Shown here: piece after piece, positions 47,857 through 59,994 of the stretch
How the letters are laid out: every line of letters begins with the position of its first letter
How positions within the stretch are numbered: the stretch's first letter is position 1
Assembly: GCA_000442125.1 (NCBI GenBank)
Contig: KE546965.1
Span: 2,046,001-2,110,000, forward strand
Origin: Opeltia flavorubescens
Taxonomy: Eukaryota; Ascomycota; Lecanoromycetes; Teloschistales; Teloschistaceae
Direction of reading: 5' to 3'
Length of the DNA: 64,000 nucleotides
Notes under the pieces: model-generated
The model's database searches: none
The model's input: only the letters and a program-made list of their open reading frames with translations
Told to the model about the DNA's origin: nothing
Position numbers and translations under genes: made by a program

Positions 47857-47919
47857 ATGCCCATGCCCATGCCGAAACCTCTACTTAACAGGACTTACTC
47901 CAACGGTCAGGACAATTAG
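47857..47919 (+). promoter_or_regulatory. Upstream ORF 1 in the presumed veA leader (20 codons)
   Basis: ATG CCC ATG CCC ATG CCG opens a 20-codon reading (MPMPMPKPLLNRTYSNGQDN) ending at TAG 47917. It lies about 540 bp before the veA start and carries three in-frame ATGs in a hexamer repeat. Whether it is in the mRNA is not shown by sequence. Confidence 0.4.
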
Positions 47920-48143
47920 ACAGACCCAAGCAAGGTCGTCATTTCCCAGGATTACGGTGCGGGAGAAGGTCAAGCAGCCCGCTTCCCGACACCCGACACC
48001 ACAGCCAACACCGTCGGGACCACTTTCATCATCGACTGTAAAATTTCTATCGCTTCACCCTCCCAAACGGCCACTGCTTATTGTCCTGCCAATTAAGTTC
48101 TGTTACGAGAACAATAAGAAGTCCGTCTTGATTCAATCTTGTG

Positions 48144-48284
48144 GTGAGTTGGTTCCCCCTGTCCAACGGCTGACCCAGGAATCCGGTCGACGTTTTCCAA
48201 GACTCAAAACCCAAACATGCCATTGTACGGTAACCACTAACCATGAGTTTGGAGACAGTGACATTAAGCTTCATAACGTCTTAA
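48144..48284 (+). promoter_or_regulatory. Possible leader intron and two short uORFs before veA
   Basis: A good donor (GTGAGTT at 48144) is followed by a CACTAAC branch-like site at about 48234 and an acceptor GACAG near 48257, so a leader intron is possible. In or beside it lie two uORFs: 48217-48240 (MPLYGNH) and 48243-48284 (13 codons, MSLETVTLSFITS). Splicing would decide which uORFs the ribosome meets. This is inference from sequence alone. Confidence 0.35.
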
Positions 48285-48462
48285 TTTTTCATCCCATCGC
48301 CATCCGCCTTCTTTCATTGCGCGTTCGGCATTCGCAGACGAAAACCACTCTCCGCGTCGCCAGTACAACTGCTTAGCAGTAAGGGTTGCCTGTCCCGACA
48401 AGTCTTGATCCTCATCTACACCAACCCTCGAACCTGCCAAATAGCTGAAGGATCGTCAAATC

Positions 48463-50386
48463 ATGGCGAGCATAATGCACGTTGAACACGAGGGAACCAA
48501 CTCCATGAAGCGTGTGACGAAGGAGGGAAGGCAATTGACCTACGAGCTCACCGTCATTCAGCAACCAGAACGAGCGCGGGCATGTGGCTCAGGAGCCAAA
48601 TGTCAGTACCACCCTGCCAACCTCCTATCATCTCCGGCTAACCATTGCTACAGCTTCAGCTGATAGGCGTCCTGTCGATCCGCCGCCCGTTGTGCAGCTT
48701 CGAATCTTCGAGGGCGAAGAAAAAAAGGACATAACCTACCCCTACAATGCCAACTTCTTCCTTTTTACCACCCTCGAGTCCGCTCGCCCCATTGCGCAGC
48801 CCCGTCTTCACCCAGTCCCTCAGTCCATGCCTGTGCTTACCGGTATGCCTGTCGCCGGCATCGCATACCTTGATCGGCCAGACCCTGCCGGCTATTTTAT
48901 TTTCCCAGATCTGTCCGTGCGCCACGAGGGCAAGTATCGACTAAACTTCAATCTTTACGAAGAAGTTAAGGAATCCAAGGATGAAGATGCCAACCCGCCC
49001 GCTGCGACTGCTGCTGCTGAGAAGATGTGCAGTGGTCCAATGGCTCCTCAGGCTCACGCCCATTTCCGACTTGAAGTTCGATCGAATCCTTTCGCGGTCT
49101 ACAGTGCGAAAAAGTTCCCTGGACTTACTGAGAGCACAGGATTGAGCAAGATGGTTGCCGATCAAGGTTGCCGTGTTCGTATCAGGAGAGACGTTCGCAT
49201 GAGACGACGAGACACAAAACCTGGAAAAGGGTACGATGAATATGAAGACGAGACCGGATACGCACGATCGGAGCGATACGTAACACCCGATATGTATAAA
49301 GGCCAGATTCCCGACCGGCCTCGGTCCGTCAGCAATGGAAGTGTGCACGGCAGTGTGCACGGGAGTGTTCATGGGAGCGTCGAAGTGAGGACTCCGTACT
49401 CTGCTGAACCTCGTCGACTTTCGCAGCAAGATCTTAGCTATTTCAGTCAACAAAGTTACCAGCAACAACCTGCGCCGCTACCACTGTCGCTGCCCCCTGT
49501 ATCTGCCCAGCAACCACAGCCGAGTCAGACAACCTCACACCTCAACTTTGGTTCGTCGGCGACACAGTACCAAGTACCAGCTCTACCTCCTGGACCTTCT
49601 ACGATTCCACCTGCACCACAAGGGTATATATCAACCAACCACAACTATACATACCAACCTCCTCCTCCATCTCGTCACATGTCAAACCCAAACACGTATG
49701 GCTACGGCCAGAGCCCCTCACAATCACAACCGCAATATTCCCAACCGTCAGTCTATACAGACGGCAACCAAGAGTACAGGTCGTACCCGGACTATCGCCG
49801 TACTTCGATGCCACTAACCACTCAAACATCTTACCAGTCACAACCAATGAATGCGTACGGACAACAAGACAGTCGCCCTCATTCTATGAGCTATACATAT
49901 TATCCACCTTCAGTGCAGCAGCCTGCACCGCGGTCTTTGACGCCAAATGGCAATGGTCCTTCACTGCCACCGTTAAGTACAATCCAATCGGTATCCGAGA
50001 AGAAATACGAGCCGACAACGCCTATTTCGACAAATACTGTGTCTGCTGGGCCAACAGGCCAAAGCTATGACCACGTACTCACAAGGTATGGTCCTTACGT
50101 ACCCAATCCTCAATATGCTTCGGCGGTCCCGTCAATCGATTCTGCCCCCACCAGCAAGCGGTCATTCAGCACGGTGTTCGATTCTAGCCATCTTAACCGA
50201 CCCATGCACAGTGGCATGCGCCCTGGCGTTATTGATCAAGGTCGCGAGGTCCCGCAAGTCGAAGCTGAAGACGGCTCTTTGCAGGACGAATATGACGTGG
50301 AGGGAATGAGCAAAATGCTCACATATCGACGCGCGGATGGATCTAGACAAGTCAAGAAATGTCCGAGCCCTATCACAAGCCATTAG
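48463..50386 (+). CDS. veA: Velvet regulator VeA (623 aa)
   Basis: Exons 48463-48601 and 48654-50386; the 52-bp intron (GTCAGT..TACAG) joins in phase 1 to give [21 protein letters not shown], exactly as expected for VeA. The velvet domain covers about residues 8-225: [47 protein letters not shown], and [16 protein letters not shown] then [18 protein letters not shown]. The rest is Q/P/Y/S-rich and disordered, with a four-fold GSVH repeat at residues 275-290 and a conserved end [18 protein letters not shown]. VeA bridges VelB and LaeA in the light-sensitive complex that controls sexual development and secondary metabolism, moving between cytoplasm and nucleus. The chosen ATG gives the family's usual N-terminus. 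Confidence 0.95.
49337..49384 (+). repeat. 12-bp tandem repeat, four units, inside veA
   Basis: Four imperfect copies of a 12-mer (like GGCAGTGTGCAC) encode [16 protein letters not shown]. The third and fourth units have drifted at synonymous and near-synonymous sites. It lies just after the velvet domain, in the disordered part. Confidence 0.85.
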
Positions 50387-51526
50387 ACGCGCAGTTCGAT
50401 TTGGATGAATTCCTGTAATGGAATGTATGAAGGGATGGCTAAAGAGAAAAAGAGGAGGAATTGGGATCCCATTCGATGTTTGAATTATGTTATACGTTTT
50501 CGGTTTTTGGACACGGTCTGGATGGATAGGAGTTATACACGGCGCATTTTGGGATGGGAATAAGTTCATGTCGTCTGAATAGGCGGAGTGGAGGAAAGGA
50601 GGATCTGGAAGAAGGATGAAAAGAATATTCTGTATGGACGTTTGACTTCTCCGACACCCTCTTCATGCTTCGTCGGTCTTCCTAACCCAATTTTTACATG
50701 TTCAGCGTCGCTACATATAGTGGCACATTACAATCGCTAAAACTCAGCTATGGATATAGACTTGGGAGGTGGTTGATTATGCATGGTCTATACATTGTCC
50801 AAGAAGGAACTCTGTAGCACTCTTCAAGTAAATTATTTGTTTAGGGTGAATTTCAACGGATGGCCGTTACACATGTTCGCTTGGTTTACCGCGCTCATTT
50901 TCCATATTCCTTACCGTTCACTGGTGAGGTGCATGGTCCCTCGATTATCAAAGCGGTACCAGTGTATTCGATTCTGGTATCATTCACTCGCCTCCTTTTC
51001 TTCTAGCTAGTGTAAACCGTTTATCTGTGGTTCCTTCGTTGTCTGATCAGTTCTTTTCGGATTGCTCATTGATATCTTAAAAAGGGACGCAATGAATGAT
51101 CTATTGCTCTCTGCTAATATCGCAATATATAGGATTGGTTATCCTAGATAGACTTCCGGAGGTCTTGTTGCTGAGGATTTTAGTTCCCTCAATCTGTTTT
51201 CCCGAGATAGTGTACAGGGTCCACGCTCAAGGAATAGCTGGAACATATTGATCCTACATGTTTGAGATGGAAATGGAAGGTCCTTTAGTAATTGGGTTCT
51301 AAAGGATTATTGTCGGTATAACGACTCTTCCGTATGCTTTCGCGAGAGCTCAATGGATAAGAGTCATAGCCCAATCCCGCGTCAAATCATGGCAGGGGAC
51401 AGAGCAGGATCAAGGATTGGGTGGCTGGTAATATATGCCAGAGCATTGGGAATGACTCGTTCATTGCAAGCAGGACCCATGTTCGCGTCGTGGGGCTGAC
51501 AATGTTTAATAGTCCGATTAAAAGAC
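50387..51526. other. Convergent spacer after veA
   Basis: 1.1 kb between veA (plus) and the Zn2Cys6 gene (minus). The open stretch 50783-51010 has no support. Nothing beyond presumed 3' UTRs is seen. Confidence 0.45.
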
Positions 51527-53249
51527 TCACACTATCATGGCAGGTGGTGCTGGTTCCTCCAGACTGGGCATTCGAACGTCATAGATTCTTCCAAGTCGAC
51601 AAATCTGTCTCAAGGCAAACTGAGTCTGATCGATCCTAAGATGGCGTTTGCTTTCCAAAAGACTTTTCAAAGGTATCCAAAGCGCTAAACCACCAAATGC
51701 AGCAGCGTATTGATAATGATTTAAGGGAACCGTGTCCCCTGGCATACATGGATATGTAAAGCTGGTGTCGAACATGTCTGATGGATCAGACTTGCTACCA
51801 AAAATATATGGTATTGCCGCGAAAATGTTATCGGCTGTTTGCTGCACCTGGAGCACGGTATCCTGATCTGACCCGAGCTGCTCGAGATCTGCAATGAGGC
51901 TTAGGATCCTGACGCGAGATGTATACCAGAGGAGCCACGTCTCGCATACGAATACAGAAGGGTACAGGTCGCAATGACCGCCATAGACGCCAGCTTCGAT
52001 TATCATCTGGGGAATCAAATCTCGCTGCAAAGGGATCGGCCACCAGTCTTGTGGAACGAGCGATGGCCATGAGTCATATTTAGAAAAAGCTGCTTTGGCC
52101 CGGAATAAGGTCTTAAAACGCCTTTCGTCGCTCAATGAATCCACATTGTCTGGAGAAGCGTGCTCAACTGCGGTTGCTAAAACATTTGCCAATTGCATAC
52201 GCATTGCATCAAGCAACGTTGCTGGGTTGTATGGCATTTGTCCTGGGTCCAGCCAAATCTCAGAAGCTTCAGGTACAGCCATTGAGTTTGCAAGTGCACT
52301 CGATACCTAGATACGAATTAGGGTACATTGATGTTACTAAGAGGCTGGGACATCATACGATCCTATGCCTGACAGCGATAAGTAAACGTTTAGACAACTC
52401 GCTTGTCATCGTAGAGCTTCGTCTTTGAGTGAGGAGCGCCGTTGCGCCCTTGATGTGATCCTCTGCTTTTTTCCTGGACATGAGAGTACTGATGGTTTCC
52501 TATGAAAAGGTATCAGTTGATTATTGATATTGACCACATGGAACCCGAGAACACTGCAAAACTGGGATTGGAAGCTCAGCAGTTCTCTCACCTCGAGGAA
52601 ACTTAAAAGACAAACAGCCACAAGAACTTCATCTGAAACACACTCACAAGGATCTTGTAGAGCCTTTCTCAACGCGCCCAAGGCCTTGACATAATTTTTC
52701 TGCACCATCAGCTGCTCGCTGTTGCGGATATTGGGCTCCCAGGCTCCAAAATAACAATGCGAGACAGCTGCAAGAGACAGGGAAAGCACCGAGTTGGAGG
52801 AAAGCTGATTAAAAAGGAGCGGCAGAAGTTCAAGGAAGCCGTGTTCAGTACGAGGATCTCGATTGGCTGTCACATAGGCAGAGATAAAGAACTGGTGAGC
52901 ATAGATTTCCTGAGACTCGGGAAGTGGAGAACAGATAGTCAATGTGTCTGGAGAAGATGAGCCGCATGAATATTCAGGAGTCTCGGTCCTTCTTCTAAGC
53001 TGATTTTTCTGTCGCCGCTCGGCGCTGGCCTTTGCAACCTGGTTCTGGTCTCGTAGAACAAGGTCCAGCCCTTCTCGATACCCCGGACAAAGGCGCAGAG
53101 TTTTGAGGCACCGGAGACATGCTGGCCTCGTCTCGTCACACTACCAATCCTATCAACAATGGATCAAAATGTCGAAAATCGACGGGTACCTTCACATGTC
53201 TTTGCCTGCACGCTAGACAACCTTTCGAAGGCTTACCACTATGTGGCAT
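51527..53249 (-). CDS. Zn2Cys6 transcription factor (509 aa)
   Basis: Exons 53249-53190, 53140-52592, 52499-52359 and 52306-51527; introns of 49, 92 and 52 bp, all phase 0. Joining the first two exons produces a complete binuclear cluster: CLACRQRHVKC at residues 11-21, then CDETRPAC and CLRCLKTLRLC, with cysteines at 11, 14, 21, 28, 31 and 38. A basic linker (RRQKNQLRRRTE) follows. The C-terminal part (about residues 95-500) is helical with HIKGATALLTQRR, VRHRIVSSALANS, and PAALWW-like segments of the fungal-specific transcription factor region (PF11951 type). It should bind DNA as a dimer in the nucleus. The target genes are unknown and no biosynthetic cluster is adjacent. Confidence 0.88.
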
Positions 53250-53996
53250 CCTGTTTCTTCGGCCTGGGGCATGCAAGCTTAATCATACACTTTTAAGAAC
53301 ACGTATGCAAGCCTTCAGTGAATGATGTTTTATTCTGATCCGAAGCCCACTGCCCCATACCTTATCTTCAGTTTGATCATTACTTTTAGCATGGTCACTT
53401 CATCTCCTGTCTCAGTCTACTTATTAAGCAGAAGCAGACTCCGAGTGAGCACACGATATACACATCTGGAAAGTCTGAAATCAATGTTGGTAAGAGGCTT
53501 GGTGTGGCAAACGTGGCTTCACGAGCAAAAGCTTGGCGCTGAGCAAATTAGATTAAGAGATTAGATTAGGAGATTAGATTCTGGCTAGCGCCGCTCGTCT
53601 CCAGATTTCGAGGCTCCAGGTTCTCTCCTCACGATTAACCCACTTTGCTGCAGCTTTCCGACACCAAAGGCCAACTCTTATCTCTACCTTCATTCACTAT
53701 TATCTATTCAACGCCACGAACTATCTATAGCATCGACTATATTCAATACGCTCAATCGACTTCCTCGAACCTTTAGCGACGGATTCTGGTCAATCACATC
53801 ATAAGCACACTACCAAAGCTATGATCCATCGAAGGCTCGGTTTCATGCGACTATTGCTACTGTCAACATGACTTGATTCCAGATCCAATAATCGTTCTTG
53901 GGCTCTATAACCCTATTCTTGACGGCGGGTCAAATCAATCGCCTGCAATTCAATCACCCTCGCTCAATTCTCAAAAAGTGCATTGGATATTTCCCA
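53250..53996. promoter_or_regulatory. Divergent promoter between Zn2Cys6 and MGA2-like genes
   Basis: 747 bp between two diverging start codons. It holds the GATTAGATTA repeat listed separately and a pyrimidine-rich tract with CTATCTATT and TTCAACGCC elements near 53690-53720, which may be the 5' leader of the MGA2-like gene. No gene is supported within. Confidence 0.45.
53547..53580 (+). repeat. AGATTAGATTAGG-type tandem repeat
   Basis: About two and a half to three imperfect copies of a 12-13 bp unit (AGATTAGATTAGG) run from 53547 to 53580 in the divergent promoter region. No coding role. Confidence 0.8.
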
Positions 53997-56900
53997 ATGG
54001 CTCTCCGAAAAGATGAAGATCCATATCCTTCATCGTTGCCCAGGATGGATTCTCCCAATATGTCTTATCAAGCACAGCCCTCGACTGGTCCTATTCACTA
54101 TCCTTTCGATCAATTGTACCTTGACAGCTCGACAAACACCAATTATCGTTCTGATCCGGACCATGCCTTTTCAGAGTTTTTGAAAATGCCATCGGTAGTC
54201 CATGAAACAACTATACATCCAGCAGCCCTCGCTCTCAACCATTTCCCATCGCCGGAGAGTTCGGCCTCTTCGTCTAGATCTTCCGGCGAGCATCGACGAC
54301 ATCCATCGTCAAACTCATCCAGGTCAGCTACCTTTGAATTCGGCGCGTGCGCTCTTGATACTCCACAAATGAGCAAGTCGAAGCTGGACGGGTATCAATC
54401 TACTTTTGAATCGGCGAAAAGAAATTTAGATACAATGGCCGCTCAAAGCAATGTTGATCAGCAGATGAACGAACTCTTCGATTTCGATAGCGCGGCAAAT
54501 AGTCCAGGTTGCCCCGTTACAACAGAGACCAGTGCCGACAAGCCAGTTGCTGGTATGGTGATGCCTCAAGATGAACGATCGCCTCACCAAACGGAAAGAC
54601 AGATCCTGCATCCCTACAATCGAAGGCGTCCTGCTGTAAGCTCCTCTTCCATTGAGATACCTACAAAGAACCCCCGTAACCAAATTGTCTGAAAGAATAT
54701 CCTGCTAATCTGCCATGCTTATGCAGAATTCTCGATCTGTGGCATCCACTCCTTCCAGCTTCAAGCCCCAAAGTCCATGGGGACACTCTGCTGCACAAAG
54801 TTTGCCGTTCGGTTTTACTAACAGTACGGTGCTACAGGACGGAGTTCCTCCTACTCCGCTGTACGGCGCGTCCGCGGCTCCAGCCACGGCAGCTTACTCA
54901 GGATTTGTAGGCCCTAGTAATTTTTTTTATCCGCAACCTACATTCTATCCCCAGATGAACATGTTTCATGGTCCAGCCAATTTCCAGCAGCGAACGATTC
55001 CTAGACTTCAAATACATCCAATACCACCAAAGACTCGCGTGGAGACACAGATTCCGATCACGATGACTTTTGTGCCCTTGCCTCCAAATATCACCAAACT
55101 ACATTTACCTTCACGCACAATCGCCAAGCCAAAATTACTCGCGAAGCATCGACCGGGCAGATCTCCGGACATGCTCGAACTAGACGTTATGCCTGTTTGT
55201 GCTAGTGCATTAAAGAAGCCAGAGGTGTCTTCGCGAGCCTTTGCAATAGCTCGTGGGGAGAGAATGCCTATGGTATCAGGGCAACCAGATCAACGACAAG
55301 TGCCTGACTTGCCGAATATTGCCGATAACAAAGACGAGAGTATCGACCCTATGGATGGCGGTCCCATCAGAATTTGCGATGGTTGTATGCTAAGAGAGCG
55401 AAAGAGGGCAAACAGAAGGATGGAGAAGGAAGTCTCTGAGGAAGATATCAGGTGGAAGCAAGGCGAGAAGGAGCGCATTGTGGTTTTCAATGAGACCGAG
55501 ATTGTAGAATGGAAGGCCTATGGAAGTCCCGATCTCAACGAACCTGCTAGTAGAAGAGCACGAGGCGGCGGTAGAGGCAAGAAGAAAGATGATGGGGGCG
55601 AAAGTACAGCTACAAATGGCCCCCAGCCTGCCTTCAACATACCATACCCTGATCTAGCGAAGCAAGTTCGACTACTGATGCGCATTACTTGCTATTGTCG
55701 ACACCAGGGGGAATCTGAAGGATTTCAGTGAGCCGACACCCAGACGGAATGCTTTAGGCTATGCTGATTGTCTTGCAGAGTAATCGTCACGCTCAAAGAC
55801 CACCTTGGCAACTGTGTAGCACAGCAAATTTCTTCGCCTATCTTAATTACGGATGATCATAAGACGTCTGCGCTCCAAAACGAGAATCGCCTCTCCATGA
55901 TAGGAAACGAAACCCCTCTACCTGGTGGTAGCTTCTTATCAGTCGCGCCTTCCGGCAATGCTGGGACTGGACCTCAAGCATATAACATGAGCCAATCTCA
56001 TTCCACTACCGAACTACCCGTTGGTAACTTGGGTTTCGATTCTTCCAATCCCCATCGCTCAGCAACATCCGTATCCCTCCAGCATTTAAGACAAGCACCA
56101 AGCTCCATAAGCACAGGTGTTTCTACTCCGTCACAAAACCCATCGCACAGGACTTCTGCCACCCTAACGCCTCGCAATTTTTCAAGGCAGGTGTCTCCGT
56201 CAGCAATATCAGGACCAATGCCAAAGCGCCGGAAAGCCTCTGGAGCCATGAGCCATCGTTCACTTGTAGATTTGTCCATGACACAGATGCAGTCTACAGA
56301 TACGTCAATGTGCCGTAGACAGTCTCCTTCGGCGTCTCCGACGTCCTCGAGTGAAAACTCAGAAGGATTAACCATGGGTGAGTCAATGGTGCTTCCAATT
56401 CTGCTAATCCTTTGGTTGATTCGAAGAACAGCTCCTACAACAATCACTTCCTCATACGAGAGACCTGCAGACAGAAATCGATCTACATCCCCTTCAAGGC
56501 AATCTTTACCGCCTAGTGAGCCTTTGTCAGATTCCGATTCGCTGCCGGGCATCACGGCCTCCAACACAAGCAGTGGACAAAGCCCATTGCGCGTTTCTCC
56601 ACAGCCGAGTGCCGAAATGGCAGCCCATGCATATGCACTTCACGATTCTCTTCTTCATCTGTCAGGAGCCGAGGGGCCACAAGACGGCACACCTAGAGTG
56701 TTCCGCATCATACCTTCCGAAGGGCCCAAGTCAGGGGGTATTGATGTAACGGTATTAGGAGTAGGCTTTCGTGACAATGTCGATGTTCTATTTGCGGATG
56801 CAGTAGCGACAAAAACAATTGTGCTGAACAGCCAAACGATAGTCTGTATGATTCCCCCAAGCTACGGGGCCGGCCTCGTCCGCGTGTCTCTGAGAGGATG

Positions 56901-58393
56901 GCATCAGCAGGAGCCCCAAGTCTTGTTTCGCTATAACGACACTGATGAGCAGGACCTTATGAAACTTGCTCTGGCGGTGCTTCATCACAGAAAAACCGGA
57001 AAACTCGCCCACGCCAGTGATATCGCTCGATCGATCATTGGAAGCCAACAGCCACAGGATAATCAGCAAAATCCTAATGGCACCAACGGATCCAATCATT
57101 TGCAGAATCCGGGAATGCGTGCCATGGATCTTGAACTGTCAATACTCGGAGTTATTGACCTCATAGATCAAACAGACAGCGCCATTACTCCTTATTATAG
57201 CCATACTCAAGCCGGTGGTCAGACAATGCTTCATTTGTCGGCATCGCTGGGCTATCATCGTTTGGCTGCTGGCTTGCTGGCACGAGGAATGAACCCAGAT
57301 CTTCGCGATCACAATGGACTATCCGCCATGCATATGGCCTGTTTCCATGGGCATACAAAAGTTATTAGAAAGCTTTTATCGGCAGGCGGAGATTCAACCC
57401 TCCGTAGCTACCTCGGACTGACACCTACGGATATGGCGACAACCTCTGCCGTTCGCCAGCTGATGAGCAATACGAGAAGCCACACTCGATCTAGAAGCGT
57501 CGGCGCTACTCCTATATCACATCTTAGCCGAGCAAGCAGCTTCGCTTCAGCTGGCTCTATATGGTGTGACCCACTTCGGGACCAGAACTTGATAAATGAC
57601 TCCAACACACCGTTCAATAACAACACCTTAATTGAAACTTACCGAAGTCGTCCCACGACACCGGCAGAAGTTTGGGCTAGGTCAAGAAGAAATAGTGCCT
57701 CGGAGCAGCCACACTACATTCCAGGTCAGGCTATAGACGATCCTATTACCAACAATCATCTTGTCGCTGCTGCCGCGGCTATGACAGCGGCAAGAGATAA
57801 TTTTGCTGCCCATATCCAATATTTCCAACAGAGCGTGCAACAGACGCTACCCAACTTGCAAATCCCCCATCTACCTCCATTACCGAATTTTGAGGCTTAT
57901 CAGGGTCATCCAATGGTCCGCCGGATCAGCTCATTGGTTCCTCGTATGAATTCTCAGCCTGCGCCTCCGCCTTACGAGGAGGTTTTCCCAGGAACTACGC
58001 CCGGAAATGCCAATGTGAGAAAGGCTTCAGCTGCTCACGCCACGGGTGATACTCTTATGCATGAGAAAAACTCTACGAAATTTGATCGGAACGAAGTGGA
58101 TCCACGATCACTAATGAGCGTGTTGAGCGAAGCAAGTACTGAGGAGCAACAGGAAAAAATCCGCCTTGCACGCGAGATGGGAGTCAAGTGTCTTTCTAAG
58201 GATCGAAAACTATTCTTCATCTGGGTGAGTGGGAACCTGTTTTCCGAGGAATTCGAGCCCAATGCTAATAACAAACCATTAGATTCCTCTTTTGATTCTG
58301 GTTGTCATTGCAATGATCAAGGACGTGGCGCCCTCAATTCTTGCAGGCGTTAGGCAGGTGTTTAATGCCATGCAGCAGTATATCATTGCTTGA
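53997..58393 (+). CDS. mga2: MGA2/SPT23-like membrane-tethered transcription factor (1380 aa)
   Basis: Exons 53997-54635, 54727-55727, 55779-56377, 56432-58224 and 58283-58393; introns 91, 51, 54 and 58 bp, GT..AG, phases 0, 2, 1 and 0. An N-terminal disordered region is followed by the Rel-like DNA-binding part from about residue 317 (TRVETQIPITMTFVPLPPN) with ICDGCMLRERKRANRR and VIVTLKDHLGN. The IPT/TIG domain is at about 833-915 (IIPSEGPKSGGIDVTVLGVGF), ankyrin repeats at about 1005-1080 (GQTMLHLSASLGYHRLAAGLL, GLSAMHMACFHGHTKVIRKLL). The last exon supplies a C-terminal membrane helix (IPLLILVVIAMI). Yeast Mga2/Spt23 are ER-anchored precursors cut by the ubiquitin-proteasome route to activate the fatty-acid desaturase OLE1 when membranes lose fluidity; the layout here is the same. 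The 54-bp third intron has no stop. Confidence 0.93.
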
Positions 58394-58974
58394 CGATGTA
58401 CAAACTTTGGCTACAATGCATGACGACTACGGGCGATAATGGGGATGAAGGCGAATGGAGCATGGGAGGAACGAGGTAAGATATCAACAGGTGGAGTCAT
58501 GAATTATGCTTCGCATGGGTGGCATCAATGGGATACGGCACCAGTCGGATTACGACCCCTTCATTGGGTTAATAATTTGGCACTTATCAATAATTCATTG
58601 AAAGTATTTACAAATCCAACTTGCACCTGTACTTTGCCCACAAGATAATTTCAGCCAGCTACGGCATCTAGGAACAGGGCCACGTTCTCACTTACAGAAC
58701 TCTGCCTCTCTGCAAAACATTAAAGCCTGGAAATGGGACTGTTCTACCGTATTTCGGAACTTTTTTTTCCCTTTGTTTTATTAATTTGACTTTGGGTAGT
58801 TACGTGCCTAGTATACCCCGGGAATAAGATCAACAAAGAAACAAATAAGGAGTATGAATGTGGCCGTTATAACTCTACATACCTTGAAGAAGGGATAGAC
58901 AAAGACCCAGCCCTATGAAGTCCATATTACCAAAGTTGTTGACGTTGCTACAAAGTAGAATGATACTTTGAAAA
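58394..58974. other. Convergent 3' spacer
   Basis: 581 bp between the MGA2-like gene (plus) and the RTA1-like gene (minus). A T-rich run (TTTTTTTTCCC) lies near 58765. No gene seen. Confidence 0.5.
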
Positions 58975-59994
58975 TTAAACTGCCGAAGTTGTTTCAACCC
59001 CCTTTTTCGCTTCCAATGTCTCCTGCCCCACGACTGGATGCTCGTCCTCCCGTTCCCAGAACTTATCCTTCCTTCGTCCCAGGACCAATCCGATAAGATC
59101 GAAAGGATCGATCAACGTGATGATGAACCATCTACTATCCTGCCACCCAGGCCCCATCCGCTCCGTTGTACCATCTTTGCTCAGGTAAATCTTGTTGTCG
59201 TTCGGCAGATACTTCATCGGATGCCAGATATTCAGCATCAGGGCGTTGGCGAACATGAACAGTCCGTCGAATATGTACAGCGGCCATTCGTGCTTCTCGA
59301 GATATCCGTCCGGCCCTTGAAAGACGTCGACGACGCGGAAGATGTGCCGGCTCGAGATGATGGCGCTGCTGATGTACATGAGATTTAGAATGGTTCGGAC
59401 CTTCTTGGCCTGTTTGTTTGCTTCTGGCGTGGTCTTTGGAGCGAGGATGCCCGCTTTGAGGCAGCGCCGGTGGAAGTAGCCTTCTAGGAGGACGAAGAGG
59501 AAGAAGGAGATAACTTGAAGGAGGATGGAGGCGCGGAGGAGCGCTCGGCCGGTGCTGCGTTCGGAGGGGGTGGCGTCGGCGTTGGCGAGTCGGGAGCCAC
59601 CGTTGGCGGTGATGGCACCGACGACGGCATCGAGGCCGACGAAGGTGGTGATGACCCGACCAGGATGAATAGGACTTAGGTAGGGAACGTAGTAGAGGAT
59701 CCTCCCAAGAACGATGTAATTGAGGAGTGCATAGACGGGGGGTGCGACGAGCAGGAGGACGGTGCTGGCGATGAAAACATTGAGGTTTTCAGGGAGGAAG
59801 GCGGAGGATTCGCGCATGGCGAAACCGGCGACGAAGACTAACCCTCCCCAAGGGAGAGAACCGGTGATCCTCCATGATTTGAAACGGAAATTAATGTATA
59901 TATGGTGTAGGGTTGAGAAGAGGAAGGCGACCAGAAAGAGGATTGGGGCGACTTTGCTGGGACTATAAGCGTACAAGGAGAAATCGCAACACAT
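58975..59994 (-). CDS. RTA1-like seven-helix membrane protein (339 aa)
   Basis: Single exon. The ATG at 59994 gives MCCDFSLYAYSPSKVAPILF, the usual opening of RTA1-family proteins; the frame stays open further upstream but without another ATG. Seven hydrophobic segments follow, with YILGR-type motif LLNYIVLGRILYYVPYLSPI, then FVGLDAVVGAITANGGSR, LQVISFFLFVLLEGYFHRR, ISSAIISSRHIFRVVDVFQG and EWPLYIFDGLFMFANALMLNIWHP, the strongest family signatures. The C-terminal tail is polar and charged. RTA1/RSB1 proteins have been linked to lipid translocation and to resistance to sphingoid bases or azole-type toxins at the plasma membrane; the exact role here is unknown. Confidence 0.9.
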   Translation of the reverse strand: MCCDFSLYAYSPSKVAPILFLVAFLFSTLHHIYINFRFKSWRITGSLPWGGLVFVAGFAMRESSAFLPENLNVFIASTVLLLVAPPVYALLNYIVLGRILYYVPYLSPIHPGRVITTFVGLDAVVGAITANGGSRLANADATPSERSTGRALLRASILLQVISFFLFVLLEGYFHRRCLKAGILAPKTTPEANKQAKKVRTILNLMYISSAIISSRHIFRVVDVFQGPDGYLEKHEWPLYIFDGLFMFANALMLNIWHPMKYLPNDNKIYLSKDGTTERMGPGWQDSRWFIITLIDPFDLIGLVLGRRKDKFWEREDEHPVVGQETLEAKKGVETTSAV

